In this document: positions 35,646 through 44,293 of the stretch, piece after piece
Layout: every line of letters starts with the position of its first letter
Position numbering within the stretch: the first letter of the stretch is position 1
DNA from: Brevibacterium aurantiacum
GTDB taxonomy: Bacteria; Actinomycetota; Actinomycetes; Actinomycetales; Brevibacteriaceae
Assembly: GCF_900169065.1 (NCBI RefSeq)
Contig: NZ_FXZB01000010.1
Coordinates: forward strand, 62,001 to 126,000
Length of the DNA stretch: 64,000 bases
Reading direction: 5' to 3'
Program-made: the position numbers and the translations under genes
The notes under the pieces: generated by a model
What the model saw: the letters and a program-made list of their open reading frames with translations, nothing else
Database searches by the model: none
What the model was told of the DNA's origin: nothing

Positions 35646-36755
35646 TCAGCGCGAGGACTTCGCTTTCGCCCGTTCCATGCCGTCGCTCGTCGACTTCCAC
35701 CAGCGACTCACCAGCTTGTGGAGCTTTTCGAAGCTGCGGTCGCGGATGAAGATGGCGTCGACGGCGATCATCGTCAGCGAGAACCAGGGCAGTCCCATCA
35801 GCAGGGCGATGCCCAAGTGGAAGGACAGAATGCCCAGGAGGCCGATGATTCGCGTGTACCTGTTGAAGAGCATGAACGGGAACGCGCACTGGAACAGCAC
35901 CGAACCCCAGGAGATGGCCACGACCATCGGCCCCCAGGCGGTGAGCAGGTCAGAGAGCACCGGCCAGGTACCGAACTGCTGAGTCTGCAGCGGGTTGTAC
36001 ACCGCAAATCCGTGCTGCCAGGCGGCACCGCCTGCCTTGTAGAGACCACCCGACATGTAGATCGCACAGACCTGGAAGGCCAGCACGACGATCGCCAAGT
36101 TGTTGGCCATGATGAGGACCCAGCGATAACTGCCGCCATCGGTGTCGGGGAACTCCGGGTTCTGCTTTCTCTTGCGTTTGGCGTCCAATGACCATCGGCG
36201 AGTGGTGTCGGCGAAGAGCATCGCGATCATGAACATGCGATACGCGTTGTCACCCTGATCCCCGGCACCGTCGTTGAGCTCGATGAAGCTGACCCACAGG
36301 ACGAGGTAGAAGGGCAGGACGATGCGTGTCCGCCATCCCAGGACGATGACGACGGCGAGGATCGCCAGACCGATCATCATGATGGTGAACAAGGCAGGGT
36401 TGGTCACTGCGCGGTGGAAGAGGGAGAACAGCCAGATGTTGGGGAAGTCGCTCTTGGGTTCGGCGATCTCACCGTTCCAGGCGCTGCCCACGCCGAAGGT
36501 GTAGTGCCGGGCGTTGAAGTTCGTCAGCAGAATGCCGAGCCCGGTCAGGCCGATGAGGATACGGGTCACCGCGAGACCATAAGTGGCGTGGTAACGCCCG
36601 GTGAGCATTTCCTCCAGCCAGTTCCACCCGCGTGAAATGCTGCCTAGGACGCGTGAGGCGAGCGGAATGTTCTCATTCGAATCCGCCTGCGTCTGCGCTT
36701 GTGAGTCCACTTCGGGTTCGTCACCCTTGACCTTGGTGTTCCTGTCACTGCTCAT
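35646..36755 (-). CDS. HTTM-domain membrane protein
   Basis: 369 residues. A charged N-terminus of about 45 residues is followed by roughly eight membrane segments with the HTTM pattern (GLAVTRILIGLTGLGILLTN; VFNPLQTQQF-like NPLQTQQFGTWPVLSDLLTA). The domain is shared with vitamin K-dependent gamma-carboxylase, but most bacterial members have no known reaction. ATG 36755 has GAGG 7 bases upstream and overlaps the DUF5819 gene by 11 bp, so the two are made together. This pair is common in Micrococcales; function unknown. Confidence 0.8.
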   Translation of the reverse strand: MSSDRNTKVKGDEPEVDSQAQTQADSNENIPLASRVLGSISRGWNWLEEMLTGRYHATYGLAVTRILIGLTGLGILLTNFNARHYTFGVGSAWNGEIAEPKSDFPNIWLFSLFHRAVTNPALFTIMMIGLAILAVVIVLGWRTRIVLPFYLVLWVSFIELNDGAGDQGDNAYRMFMIAMLFADTTRRWSLDAKRKRKQNPEFPDTDGGSYRWVLIMANNLAIVVLAFQVCAIYMSGGLYKAGGAAWQHGFAVYNPLQTQQFGTWPVLSDLLTAWGPMVVAISWGSVLFQCAFPFMLFNRYTRIIGLLGILSFHLGIALLMGLPWFSLTMIAVDAIFIRDRSFEKLHKLVSRWWKSTSDGMERAKAKSSR

Positions 36756-37536
36756 CTGCACACCTCACTTCATCGGAGGCACAGAAGTACTTCGCGAACT
36801 CCTCATCAGACTGGTGTGGTTCGCTCACCAGTGCTCGCCACCCGACCGGAACCGGCTGGATGTTCGGTCGTTCGGCATCATCGTCATTGCGCTGCGCGAA
36901 CGGGACGACGTTCTGCCGAGCCGCCTGGTACTGGACGCGCTGGACGTCCTCGCCCCAGATCGCCTTGGCCACCTGTGTCGCATACGCCGTGGCCAGGTGC
37001 TCGCTCTCGAGATATCCGCCCACAGCACCATCGGGGTCCTCGTACTCCTTCAACTTCGTCGTCAGTCGGTCGACCGAGTCATCACCCTTGAAGTAGTCGA
37101 GCTTGACGATTGCCTTCTGATCATTGGGCAGGTCCTCCCACGATCCCTTGATATCGGAGGCTACTCCGATGCCCAGGCCGGCCGAGCGCGGCGGGAAGGG
37201 CCTGTAGGTCGAATGGTCGAGTTCGACATCGGTGGCTCGCACCCAGTCGGTGACCTCTTCGCCGCCGCCGTCGGTCTTGACGACCGCGCGGACGTCGAAG
37301 TAGTAGTCGCCGTTGATCGGCTCAGGAGCGAATACGCTCCATGACTGACCCCACAGGGGAATCATGTACTCCGAGAGCAGGTTCCCGGGGATCACCTGTC
37401 GCGCCGTCGACGACGGGGCGATCCAGAGGAAGCTTGCGAGCAGGTGGAACGCGGTCAGCAGCATGGCCACAACCATCAGTACGCGTTTGACGACCGGCCT
37501 CCCGGCGGCCTTCGTCTCAGTCTTGTCTGTGTCCAT
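36745..37536 (-). CDS. DUF5819-family membrane-anchored protein
   Basis: 263 residues with one N-terminal membrane segment (about 18-42, VKRVLMVVAMLLTAFHLLAS) and an extracytoplasmic domain opening with LLSEYMIPLWGQSWSVFAPE, the family signature. It is partner of the HTTM gene, which it overlaps. Probably a subunit of a membrane complex facing outward. The reaction is unknown and no catalytic residues can be named. Confidence 0.78.
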   Translation of the reverse strand: MDTDKTETKAAGRPVVKRVLMVVAMLLTAFHLLASFLWIAPSSTARQVIPGNLLSEYMIPLWGQSWSVFAPEPINGDYYFDVRAVVKTDGGGEEVTDWVRATDVELDHSTYRPFPPRSAGLGIGVASDIKGSWEDLPNDQKAIVKLDYFKGDDSVDRLTTKLKEYEDPDGAVGGYLESEHLATAYATQVAKAIWGEDVQRVQYQAARQNVVPFAQRNDDDAERPNIQPVPVGWRALVSEPHQSDEEFAKYFCASDEVRCADEQ

Positions 37537-37799
37537 CTCAGTCCTGGATTATGGGCGCCACTTCGCGAAATCCGCCTTGACCAGAAGTGGACTGCTCAGG
37601 ATCTCCCCAGTGACTAGGGTGCTTTCATACAGACTCTAGGGTACGTCAGTGAATCCGGAAGTTCAGCCCGAACAACCCAGGTGTTCTACGAACCCACCCT
37701 GTTCCCACGCCTGCCGCAGCCAGAGTTCATGCGCCCAGGGTCATGACTAGTGCCATGACGTCGACCATGACTCTGGTCGTGACGGTGAAGTGACTGCCC
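37537..37799. other. Non-coding stretch
   Basis: 263 bp between the DUF5819 start and the stop of the CoA-transferase gene, so it should contain the promoter of the DUF5819-HTTM pair. CATGAC occurs several times around 37740-37775, giving small overlapping palindromes (GTCATGAC). Nothing more is evident. Confidence 0.3.
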
Positions 37800-38975
37800 T
37801 CATCGTTGACCGCGCAGCCATTCCTTGACCGCGTCGGTGCTCTCCCCCAAGGTCGGCGGCGCAAGATCGTAGCTGGCCGGAGTCTCTGACAGACGGATCG
37901 GATTGGCCACCGTCGGGATCACGCGATCCCCGGCACCCGCCTCGGCGACGGGCTCAAGTCCCAGCGACGATGCCAGCTCAACACCCTGGGCGATCGTGTT
38001 GATCGGGGCGCACGGCAGACCTGCCGCGGAGAGGATGTCGAACCATTCCTGGTTCGTCTTCTCACTCAGTGCGGCGATGAGCTCGGGTTCGAGTTCTCCA
38101 CGATTCTCGTTGCGGTCGGAGAAGTTCGCGAAGCGTTCATCCTCGGCCCACTCGGGGTGGCCGAGCACGGAGGCCAATGATCTGAACTGGTTGTCATTGC
38201 CTACGGCGATGATGATCTGCCCTTCGGCAGTGGGCATCGGCTGGTAGGGGTAGAGGCTCGGGTGGGCGTTGCCCATGGCCTGCGGAACGACGCCACCGGC
38301 AACGTACGCCGAGGTCTGGTTCGCCAGTCCCGACAGCGCCGAGGACAGCAGGTTCGTCTCAACCAGCTGCCCCTGACCGGTGTCCTTGCGGTGGGCCAAT
38401 GCGGCCAGGATCCCGACCGTGGTGTGCAGACCGGTGAACACGTCGACGACGGCGACACCGGCCTTGACCGGGCCCGACTCCTGGGATCCGGTCACGCTCA
38501 TGAAACCCGACAGCCCCTGGATGAGCAGATCGTAGCCGGGCTGCGGGTTGTCGCGCCCGAACCCGGTCACCGAAGCGTAGATGATGCCTGGATTCTCGGC
38601 CTTGACGGTCTCGTAGTCGAGCCCGTACTTGGCCAAACCACCGGCCTTGAAATTCTCCACCAGAATATCCGCCCGCCGGGCCAGTTCCTGTGCCAGCCCC
38701 AGGTCGTCTTCGTCCTTGAAGTCGAGGACCACGGAATGCTTGTTCCGGTTCGCCGTGAGGAAGTACGTCGCATCGTCCCCGCGCCGAGGTGGCGCCCAGT
38801 GCCGAGTGTCATCACCGGTCCTGCCCTCGACCTTGATGACCGTGGCCCCGAGGTCCGCGAGCATCATCGTCGCGTAGGGCCCCGCGAGCACTCGTGAGAA
38901 GTCAGCGACGACCACGCCCGACAACGGGCCCGTGCCCGAGCGAGAGAAGAGTTCCTGCAGATCCTGCTGTTCCAC
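37800..38975 (-). CDS. CaiB/BaiF-family (class III) CoA-transferase
   Basis: 391 residues. Family motifs: VVVADFSRVLAGPYATMMLA near the N-terminus, DLGATVIKVE, then RNKHSVVLDFK and VENFKAGGLAKYGLDY, in which the catalytic Asp position of the family lies further on (GYDLLIQGLSGFMSVTG). It moves CoA between carboxylic acids, for example in degradation pathways for dicarboxylic or aromatic acids. GTG 38975 follows GGGAGG at 6 bases; the frame open to 39026 has no ribosome site. The substrate is unknown; no pathway neighbours. Confidence 0.85.
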   Translation of the reverse strand: MEQQDLQELFSRSGTGPLSGVVVADFSRVLAGPYATMMLADLGATVIKVEGRTGDDTRHWAPPRRGDDATYFLTANRNKHSVVLDFKDEDDLGLAQELARRADILVENFKAGGLAKYGLDYETVKAENPGIIYASVTGFGRDNPQPGYDLLIQGLSGFMSVTGSQESGPVKAGVAVVDVFTGLHTTVGILAALAHRKDTGQGQLVETNLLSSALSGLANQTSAYVAGGVVPQAMGNAHPSLYPYQPMPTAEGQIIIAVGNDNQFRSLASVLGHPEWAEDERFANFSDRNENRGELEPELIAALSEKTNQEWFDILSAAGLPCAPINTIAQGVELASSLGLEPVAEAGAGDRVIPTVANPIRLSETPASYDLAPPTLGESTDAVKEWLRGQR

Positions 38976-39172
38976 GTACTGCCTCCCATGGCGAGTTCGA
39001 ACCCTGTCATCCAGGAATCCTGTCATTCACGTCAGACTATACGGACCCGCCCCTCACCGCCCGAGGTGGTGCCTACATCGCCCAGAGTGGTGCGAAATCC
39101 GTTGACCCCCAGGAGCCGAATCTCGCTACACTCGGGACAAGCCACGCTTCCTCAGACTCGAAGGGATGAACG

Positions 39173-40207
39173 ATGACGTTTCACATGCCCGCGGAAACAG
39201 CCGCCCATGACCGCATCTGGATGGCATTCCCATCCTCTGGATACGCCTTGGGCGATACCGAAGATGAGGCAGAGGCCGCCCGCCGCACCTGGGCCGCCGT
39301 GGCCCGTGCCACCAGCGAGTTCACGCCGGTGACTGTGGTGGTGTCAACGTCGCAGACAGACCATGCCCACCGCCACCTCGGCGAGGGGATCAGCCATCCG
39401 ATCACCGTCGTCAACGCAGAACTCGATGATGCGTGGATGCGTGACATCGGTCCCAGCTTCGTCGTCGACGACAACGGTAAGCTGCACGCCGTGGACTGGG
39501 TCTTCAACGGCTGGGGCGCTCAGGAATGGGCGACATGGGATCACGATCAGCACATCGGCCGCTTCGTTGCGAACCAGGCCGGCGTCCCGATCCTGGACTC
39601 CCAGCTGCGCAATGAGGGCGGTGGCTTCCACGTCGACGGGCAGGGCACGGTGCTGGCCACGCGCAGCGTGCAGCTGGATCCGGGCCGCAACCCCGACCTG
39701 ACCGAGGCCGATGTGGAGGCCGAATTCGCCCGCACCATCGGGGCGAAGAAGGTCATTTGGCTCGACCACGGTCTCTACCGCGACAATCAGACCTTCGGCA
39801 CGCGCGGCCACGTCGACATCGTCGCGGCCATGCCCAGCCCTGGTGTCGTCCTCATCCACGATCAGCGCAATCCCGAACACCCGGACTTCGAGTTCTCTCA
39901 GTCGCTCAAGACCCAGTTCAGGGCCGAGACCACAGCGGAGGGCCAGCCCTTCGAGGTCGTAGCGATCCCGGCGCCCGAGGTGCTGCGCGATGACGAGGGG
40001 TGGGTCGACTACTCCTACGTCAACCATCTCGTCACCAATGACGGGGTCATCGCCTGCACCTTCGACGATCCGATGGACGCCGAGGCGGTGTCCGTGCTTG
40101 AGCAGGTGTACCCGGGCCGCAAGGTCGTCGGCGTCGACGCTCGCGAACTCTATGCTCGCGGCGGAGGAATCCACTGCATCACCCAGCAGCAGGCCACAGT
40201 GAGCTGA
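39173..40207 (+). CDS. aguA: Agmatine deiminase
   Basis: 344 residues of the peptidyl-arginine-deiminase-like fold. AguA features: MPAETAAHDRIWMAFPSS, DDAWMRDIGPSFVVDDNG (substrate Asp/Arg), RNEGGGFHVDGQGTVLAT (His and Glu/Asp), and the catalytic Cys in RGGGIHCITQQ near the end. It converts agmatine to N-carbamoylputrescine and ammonia. No aguB (amidohydrolase) gene is adjacent, so the route to putrescine would need a gene elsewhere. ATG 39173 has GAAGGGA upstream. Confidence 0.88.
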   Translation: MTFHMPAETAAHDRIWMAFPSSGYALGDTEDEAEAARRTWAAVARATSEFTPVTVVVSTSQTDHAHRHLGEGISHPITVVNAELDDAWMRDIGPSFVVDDNGKLHAVDWVFNGWGAQEWATWDHDQHIGRFVANQAGVPILDSQLRNEGGGFHVDGQGTVLATRSVQLDPGRNPDLTEADVEAEFARTIGAKKVIWLDHGLYRDNQTFGTRGHVDIVAAMPSPGVVLIHDQRNPEHPDFEFSQSLKTQFRAETTAEGQPFEVVAIPAPEVLRDDEGWVDYSYVNHLVTNDGVIACTFDDPMDAEAVSVLEQVYPGRKVVGVDARELYARGGGIHCITQQQATVS

Positions 40208-40389
40208 ACGCCGCTGAACTGTGTGCTTTCTACAAACCTGAGACGATATTCTTTCACGAGGGAACCATCTGCAGTATAAGGTGGTGAACCAGGACACAGT
40301 GCCGATGCGCACGACCGCCGTTCACCGTCGGTCCGAGCACTCACACGTGTTGCATGCAGTCACGGCAAGCTGAGAAGGAGAGCAGGAAA

Positions 40390-40764
40390 ATGAAGAAGCG
40401 ATTGATTCTCCTGGCTGGTCTGGGAGTCGGTTACGTACTCGGATCACGCACCGGACGTCAGAGCTACGAGAAGCTCAAGGCCCAGGCACAGGATCTCTGG
40501 ACCGACCCGCGAGTGCAGGACACCGTTGAGAAGGCGAACCAGTCGATCCGCGAGAAGTCACCGGCTGTCGCCGATGCTGTCCAGACTGCAGCCGACAAGG
40601 TCAACTCCGCTGCCGGAGCCGGTGCAGCCTCCACGGGCAGCAAGTCCGCCGGCACCCCAGGTGCCACGTCCACGGGCACCCCCGAGGTCAAGGACGATGT
40701 CATGGCTGACCCCATGCGCGATCTCGATGACGAAGGCCCATCCGGACTCTCCGAAGACACCTGA
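40390..40764 (+). CDS. YtxH-like small membrane protein
   Basis: 124 residues: one N-terminal hydrophobic segment (KKRLILLAGLGVGYVLGSRT) with the GSRTGR motif found in YtxH-like proteins, then an amphipathic helical region (QSYEKLKAQAQDLWTDPRVQ) and a Gly/Ser/Thr-rich acidic tail. Such proteins are general-stress associated in several bacteria. ATG 40390 follows GAAGGAGAGCAGG. Monocistronic, with a terminator after it. Confidence 0.7.
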   Translation: MKKRLILLAGLGVGYVLGSRTGRQSYEKLKAQAQDLWTDPRVQDTVEKANQSIREKSPAVADAVQTAADKVNSAAGAGAASTGSKSAGTPGATSTGTPEVKDDVMADPMRDLDDEGPSGLSEDT

Positions 40765-40775
40765 GGCTCGTAAGC

Positions 40776-40817
40776 GACGACGCTCCCGCACACTGATCGG
40801 TGTGCGGGAGCGTTGTC
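40776..40817. terminator. Bidirectional terminator between YtxH-like gene and cls
   Basis: 18-bp arms 40776-40793 and 40800-40817 with a single mismatch, which becomes a G-U pair in RNA. The loop is TGATCG. Between convergent genes. Confidence 0.8.
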
Positions 40818-40831
40818 TTATCCTGTCCAGT

Positions 40832-42328
40832 TCAGAGCAGCGAGCTCGTGAGCCTGGCGACGTTCTCCACATACTTGTGCAGCAGCGGCCGATCGTTCCA
40901 GCGTTCGGCGTCGAGCTCGACGGAGTTCGGCGCGTACCGCTGCGCTTCGAGGTCGTACATCCGCTGGGTGAACTCCTTGTCGACGATGAACATGGTGACC
41001 TCCATGTTCATCGCGAACGATCGCTCATCCATGTTCGAGGATCCGATGATCGAGACTTCATCGTCGATCATGAGAAACTTCGAATGCAGCACGGTCGGGG
41101 CGTGGTACAGGAAGATCCGGACTCCGGCCCGCACCAGATCGGCGTAATAGGACTGCTGGGCCCGTTGCGTCACCCAATGGTCGCTCGTCTCCCCCACATA
41201 CAGGCGCACGTCGACTCCGGACCGGGCCTCTGTCGTGAGCGCGTGCATGAGCGACTCGTCGGGCACGAAGTACGGTGAGCAGACGACGACGCTGCGGTTC
41301 GCGTTGTAGATGAGGTGATTGAACAGACGCAGATTGTTCTCGTCTTCGAACCCTGGTCCAGACGGCACCACCTGCGCCTGGATGCCGCCGTTCTGCGGTG
41401 CCCGGAGTTCCCCTTGCGAGGCTTCGTCGAAGAGTTCCCCCGTCTCCGAATACCAGTCCGTGATGAAGACCGCATCGAGTTCATCGACGACTGGGCCGCT
41501 GCACTTCAGCGACAGGTCCATCCATTGGAAGCCCTTCCGCAAGTTGCGTCGCTTGTTGTAGGACCGGTCGATGATGTTCTGCGACCCGGTGAAGGCGACC
41601 TCGCCGTCGACGACGAGGATCTTCCGGTGGTTGCGCAGGTCGGGTCGCTGGTATTCGCCCTTCCAGGGACGGATCGGCAGGGCTCGGCGCCACGCCACTC
41701 CCGATGAGTTGAGCCGCTTGACCAGGTCCGAGTAGCCGGGATATCCCAGTGAACCCAGATGGTCGATGAGGATTCTCACCCGAACCCCGCGCTCGTGCGC
41801 GGCCAGCAGCGATTCGAAGAGCCGCCTCGTCGTGTCATCGATGGCGACGATGTAGAACTCGAAGTGGACGAACCGAGTGGCCGCATCGATCTCGTCGGCC
41901 ATCGCCTCCATGCAGGCGTGGTTGTCGATCTGCAGATCGAAGGCGTTGCCGTGCGTCATCGGCAGCGCGCCCAGTTCGAAGTTGAGCTGCGCCGCGGTGC
42001 TCAGCGGTTCGGGCATGTGGGCGGAGTCGCCGATGATCGCCCGATCATCGGTCTGGTCCCGGAAGATGTCGTTGACGAGCACCTGTTTGTCCCGCCGCCT
42101 CTTCGGCAGCTTCGCCGAGCCGAGCAGCAGGAACGCGAGAATTCCGACGTAGGGGATGAGGAAGATTGCGAGCAGCCAGCCGAGCGCGACAGATGGTCTG
42201 CGGTTGTGCGGAATCCAGCCCAGCGCAACGATGCGGATGATCATGTCGATCGCCAGAAGTGTGACAATCAGCCAGTTCGGCCACGCCTGATCGATTGAGA
42301 AGAAAAGATAGTTCTCCAATCTGGTCAT
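40832..42328 (-). CDS. cls: Cardiolipin synthase
   Basis: 498 residues. Two N-terminal membrane helices (about 18-75), then two phospholipase-D domains with complete HKD motifs: NHRKILVVDGEVAFTGSQN and LHSKFLMIDDEVSIIGSSN, the second followed by MDERSFAMN. It joins two phosphatidylglycerols to cardiolipin plus glycerol at the membrane. Length and layout are typical of ClsA-type enzymes. The minus-strand start has AAGGAC directly before ATG 42328. Confidence 0.92.
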   Translation of the reverse strand: MTRLENYLFFSIDQAWPNWLIVTLLAIDMIIRIVALGWIPHNRRPSVALGWLLAIFLIPYVGILAFLLLGSAKLPKRRRDKQVLVNDIFRDQTDDRAIIGDSAHMPEPLSTAAQLNFELGALPMTHGNAFDLQIDNHACMEAMADEIDAATRFVHFEFYIVAIDDTTRRLFESLLAAHERGVRVRILIDHLGSLGYPGYSDLVKRLNSSGVAWRRALPIRPWKGEYQRPDLRNHRKILVVDGEVAFTGSQNIIDRSYNKRRNLRKGFQWMDLSLKCSGPVVDELDAVFITDWYSETGELFDEASQGELRAPQNGGIQAQVVPSGPGFEDENNLRLFNHLIYNANRSVVVCSPYFVPDESLMHALTTEARSGVDVRLYVGETSDHWVTQRAQQSYYADLVRAGVRIFLYHAPTVLHSKFLMIDDEVSIIGSSNMDERSFAMNMEVTMFIVDKEFTQRMYDLEAQRYAPNSVELDAERWNDRPLLHKYVENVARLTSSLL

Positions 42329-42553
42329 GTCCTTACTCTTCCGGTCTGCGGGCCGTCAACGCCGGGTGCCGCGCTCAGACTCCCAGGCACCAGAGCTCAA
42401 GCTGCCTTGAGAAACTCGCCGTCGCTCTCGTCTGGCACCATCGTATCCTGCCGCTTGATTTCCAATGAGTTCGCCCCAGCGGAACACCCCGCCTCCGCCG
42501 AGGACAACAGTCACAGTCATAATGGAAGGTGACGAGCAGACACAGAGGCGAAG

Positions 42554-43261
42554 GTGCTGACAGTGATTCGAGAAATCTCCCCCGAGGGGTCCGACCGTTC
42601 GGACCTCGCCGATTCCTCCAGCCGCGGGCCCGATGTGCCCGACCCGCACGCCGTGCCGATCAAACCCGCCGTCAGCGTGCTCATGATCCGCGACGGTGCC
42701 ACGGGGCTCGAGGTCTTCGTCCAGCATCGGGTGTCGACGATGGACTTCGCCGCCGGCGTCGTCGTCTTCCCCGGCGGCCGCGTCGATCCCATCGATGAGC
42801 AGACTGCGGCCTCCATCGCGGTCCCCGATCCGCAGAGTCATCAGGCAGCGTGGAAGGACTCCACCATCGCCGAGGTGGCCGATGGTTGGCGCATCCTGCT
42901 CGCCACCGCTGTGCGTGAGGTCGAAGAGGAGACAGGAGCCGTGCTCGACCCTGCCGGCTTGAAGCCATGGGCGAACTGGGTCACCCCGGCCGGACGGCCT
43001 AAACGCTTCGACACCTATTTCTATGCCCTCTCGGCCGGTGACCTCGAGTCAGCCCACCATCAGACCACCGAGGCGCATTCGAGTGAATGGATGTCGGTGG
43101 CCCAGATCCTGACCGCCGAAGCCGAGGAGCGTCTTAAGCTTATGCGCCCGACACTCGTGCTCATGCGCGAGCTCGACACGTTCGACACCGCCGCCGAGGT
43201 GGTCGGATCCGCCCGGAGCATCGACCCGGTCCGCCCGGAGTTCCCCGGCAAGCACGGCTGA
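42554..43261 (+). CDS. Nudix hydrolase with an insertion in the Nudix box
   Basis: 235 residues. The Nudix signature is split: the Gly part (VVVFPGGRVDPIDEQ, about 70-84) and the catalytic helix REVEEETG (about 120-127) are separated by about 35 extra residues, as in the NUDT19-like/CoA-pyrophosphohydrolase-type subgroup. Substrate probably a nucleoside or CoA diphosphate derivative. GTG 42554 or GTG 42563 could be the start (purine-rich sites before both). The stop codon lies at the beginning of a 22-bp tandem repeat, so the C-terminus could vary between strains. Confidence 0.82.
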   Translation: MLTVIREISPEGSDRSDLADSSSRGPDVPDPHAVPIKPAVSVLMIRDGATGLEVFVQHRVSTMDFAAGVVVFPGGRVDPIDEQTAASIAVPDPQSHQAAWKDSTIAEVADGWRILLATAVREVEEETGAVLDPAGLKPWANWVTPAGRPKRFDTYFYALSAGDLESAHHQTTEAHSSEWMSVAQILTAEAEERLKLMRPTLVLMRELDTFDTAAEVVGSARSIDPVRPEFPGKHG

Positions 43262-43381
43262 GCCTCGCCGGGTCGTCACGGCTGAGCCGCGGCGGGCCGT
43301 CAGCTGAGCCGCGGCGGGCCGTCAGCTGAGCCGCGGCGGGCCGTCAGCTGAGCGGCGGCGGGCCGTCAGCTGAGCGGCCGG
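43257..43381. repeat. Tandem 22-bp repeat (VNTR-like)
   Basis: Four complete 22-bp units starting GCTGAGCCGCGGC (43281-43302, 43303-43324, 43325-43346, 43347-43368). The first three are identical and the fourth has one C-to-G change. A diverged 24-bp unit precedes (43257-43280, containing the Nudix stop codon) and a partial unit follows (43369-43381). GC-rich and non-coding, between convergent genes. Uniform units suggest recent slippage. Confidence 0.85.
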
Positions 43382-43406
43382 CACATCACAACTGCGTCGC
43401 TGCGCC

Positions 43407-44261
43407 TCAGCCCTTCGACCGCTTGGCCATGCGCGCCAGCCGTTCTGTGACGACCTCGCGCTGCTCGTCGGTGCCGATGAGTGAGGCCAGCGCCTCCTGC
43501 TCTGCATCGAGGCCCGTGGCCAGGTCAGCCTCATAGGAGAGGTCCACGAGCTTCTTCGCCCACACGAGTGCCGAGCGTGATTTCCCCGCGATGTCGGCGG
43601 CAAGTTCGAGAGCTCGCTCGACCGGTTCCTCAGCCAGCTCTTCGACGAGACCGATCCGCAGCGCCTCCTCGGCGCCGATGGCCTCGCCTGTGGCGATGAG
43701 CTTCTTCGCCGTTCCGGGCCCGACCAGGCGCGGCAGCAGCTGAGTCCCGCACATGTCCGGGATGATCCCCCATTTGATCTCCATCAGCGAGAGCTGGACG
43801 TCGGGTCCGGCGATGCGGATGTCCGTGCCCAGCGCGATCTGCATCCCGCCGCCGAGCGCCGGACCCCTGAGTCCGGCGATGACCGGAACCTCGATCAGGG
43901 ACCACACGTGCACGGCCTTCTGCGCCAGCGCCCGAGCGGACCCGAGCCGCTCACCGACGTCGACGGCGCCTTCGGTCGATGACTCGGATCCCGCACCCGC
44001 CTCGGCGGAGGTCGTCGCGGTGCCTTCCTCCGCGAGCCTGGACATCTCGGTGAAGTCCAGGCCAGCACTGAACGCCCGCCCGCGGCCGGAGAGCACGACG
44101 GCCCTAACCTCAGTCGATTCCCTGAGCGCGAGGCCGACCTCGACGAGGTCTTCGAACACCTCTCTGGTCAGTGAGTTGAGCTTCTCGGCGCGGTCGATCT
44201 CCACATGGGCGACGCCCCGGTCGATCGTATAGGTGACGTTCGAATGTGCTGCGTGGGGCAT
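43407..44261 (-). CDS. Enoyl-CoA hydratase/isomerase (crotonase) family protein
   Basis: 284 residues: SAGLDFTEM for the first oxyanion element, RGPALGGGMQIALGTDIRIA, then LMEIKWGIIPDMCGTQLLPR with acidic residues that may be catalytic. An Ala/Ser/Glu-rich loop of about 30 residues after residue 75 is longer than usual. The C-terminus is helical and basic (RLARMAKRSKG). ATG 44261 has GGAGG before it. The family covers hydratases, isomerases and dienoyl-CoA isomerases; which one applies is not clear. Close upstream, an MFS gene is on the same strand. Confidence 0.86.
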   Translation of the reverse strand: MPHAAHSNVTYTIDRGVAHVEIDRAEKLNSLTREVFEDLVEVGLALRESTEVRAVVLSGRGRAFSAGLDFTEMSRLAEEGTATTSAEAGAGSESSTEGAVDVGERLGSARALAQKAVHVWSLIEVPVIAGLRGPALGGGMQIALGTDIRIAGPDVQLSLMEIKWGIIPDMCGTQLLPRLVGPGTAKKLIATGEAIGAEEALRIGLVEELAEEPVERALELAADIAGKSRSALVWAKKLVDLSYEADLATGLDAEQEALASLIGTDEQREVVTERLARMAKRSKG

Positions 44262-44293
44262 GAAGTCCTCCGGTTCTTAAGCTGAACGAATGA

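Noticed and set aside
43281-43368. CRISPR array
   Set aside because: Units are directly adjacent with no spacers, and there are no cas genes.
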